Assembly (NCBI GenBank): GCA_033239125.1
Contig: BSWB01000002.1
Span: 90,330,560 to 90,394,559 of the forward strand
DNA: 64,000 bases
Direction of reading: 5' to 3'
From: Fagopyrum homotropicum
Lineage: Eukaryota > Streptophyta > Magnoliopsida > Caryophyllales > Polygonaceae
A model generated the notes under the pieces. That model made no database searches, was not told where the DNA came from, and saw only the letters and a list, made by a program, of their open reading frames with translations. Positions 63,627 through 64,000 of this stretch are shown here, one piece after another. Every line of letters begins with the position of its first letter. Position 1 is the stretch's first letter. Position numbers and translations under genes: made by a program.

Positions 63627-64000
63627 TCAAGGAATCGGTAATAAGTCCAAAGGAGTTAATGGGTTAAATCCATAAACACATTTGAAAGGTGATAACGAAG
63701 TGGAAGAATGCATGGTGCGATTATAAGCAAACTCAATATGTGGTAACATGTCTTCCCATTCTTTTAAGTTATCTTTCAACATGGTTCTAAGGAGGGTCGT
63801 TAGGGTCCTATTGGTGACTTCCGTTTGCCCATCTGTTTGGGGATGACTAGAGGTCGAGAATAGTAATCTAATGCCCATTTTTCCCCAAAGTGTCTTCCAA
63901 AAGAAACTCAAAAACTTGATATCCCTATCACTAACAATAGTTTTAGGTATTCCATGCAATCTAACTATTTCCTTAAAGAAAAGATTAGCAACATTATATG
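63627..64000 (-). pseudogene. E10 integrase core part (to window edge)
   Basis: HGIPKTIVSDRDIKF (second aspartate) and DGQTEVTNRTL (glutamate) with the usual 35-residue spacing, then LPHIEFAYNRTMHSSTSLSPF. Continues beyond the right edge. Confidence 0.9.

Larger units (their letters stand above)
62021..64000 (-). mobile_element. E10: minus-strand CRM-like element (E7 subfamily), window edge
   Basis: 3' LTR at 62021-63238, then integrase reading toward the right edge. Inserted in E9 integrase (left TSD candidate CTTTC). Confidence 0.9.

Overview
The window is a block of plant nuclear heterochromatin made almost entirely of nested LTR retrotransposons. I see no host gene, tRNA, rRNA, CRISPR array or bacterial feature. 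The evidence for a plant is Ty3/gypsy polyproteins of three plant lineages, plant-type primer binding sites (PBS) (initiator tRNA-Met for CRM-like and Tekay-like elements, tRNA-Asp for the Athila-like element), TG...CA LTRs with 5-bp target-site duplications (TSDs), and an A+T-rich background. The species cannot be named from this sequence.

Layout, left to right (names are mine). 1-6309: minus-strand Athila-like element AthN, lacking RT/RNase H/integrase, arranged LTR-internal-LTR-internal-LTR. 6310-6895 and 9838-13421: CRM-like element E2 (minus), split by the small deleted element E1 (6896-9837, TSD AGTTC). 13422-16262: CRM-like E3 (minus). 16263-17836 and 38395-40211: Tekay/Del-like E4 (minus), split by CRM-like E5 (17837-38394, TSD CTTCT). 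E5 carries two tandem LTRs at its 3' end and is split by E6 (23265-28204, TSD GTTGG) and by the plus-strand E7 (29459-37119). 40212-42191: 3' end of plus-strand Athila-type element AthA. 42192-42779: large inverted repeat made of two Athila LTR starts. 42780-46759: 3' part of plus-strand AthB. 46760-51738 and 61334-62020: plus-strand CRM-like E9, split by minus-strand E8 (51739-61333, TSD AAGGG); the 3' LTR of E8 holds an unrelated solo LTR, S1 (52221-54045). 62021-64000: minus-strand E10, running off the right edge.

Relative order follows from nesting. The Athila-type pieces AthA and AthB are oldest. E4 and E9 came next, then E5, E3 and E8, and then E6, E7, E2, E10 and S1; E1 and AthN both sit inside E2. 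Nearly every gag-pol frame is broken by stops, frameshifts or deletions, so the locus is probably inert. The longest open pol frame is in E7 (32920-35829).

The most unusual item is E6, a non-autonomous CRM derivative. Its single long frame (gag-like head, seven 13-residue acidic repeats, a highly diverged RT-like segment with a changed catalytic box, and a tail encoded by the LTR) is interrupted by only one stop. Other notable points: pol frames that continue into the LTRs, giving in-frame fusions where one element lands in another; a coding 33-bp minisatellite inside the E7/E10 LTRs; the two-subfamily double LTR of E5; a GC-box-like motif shared by AthN and the Tekay LTR; a conserved leader hairpin; a 42-bp perfect inverted repeat from template switching; and a 34-bp identical noncoding block in two diverged Athila elements.
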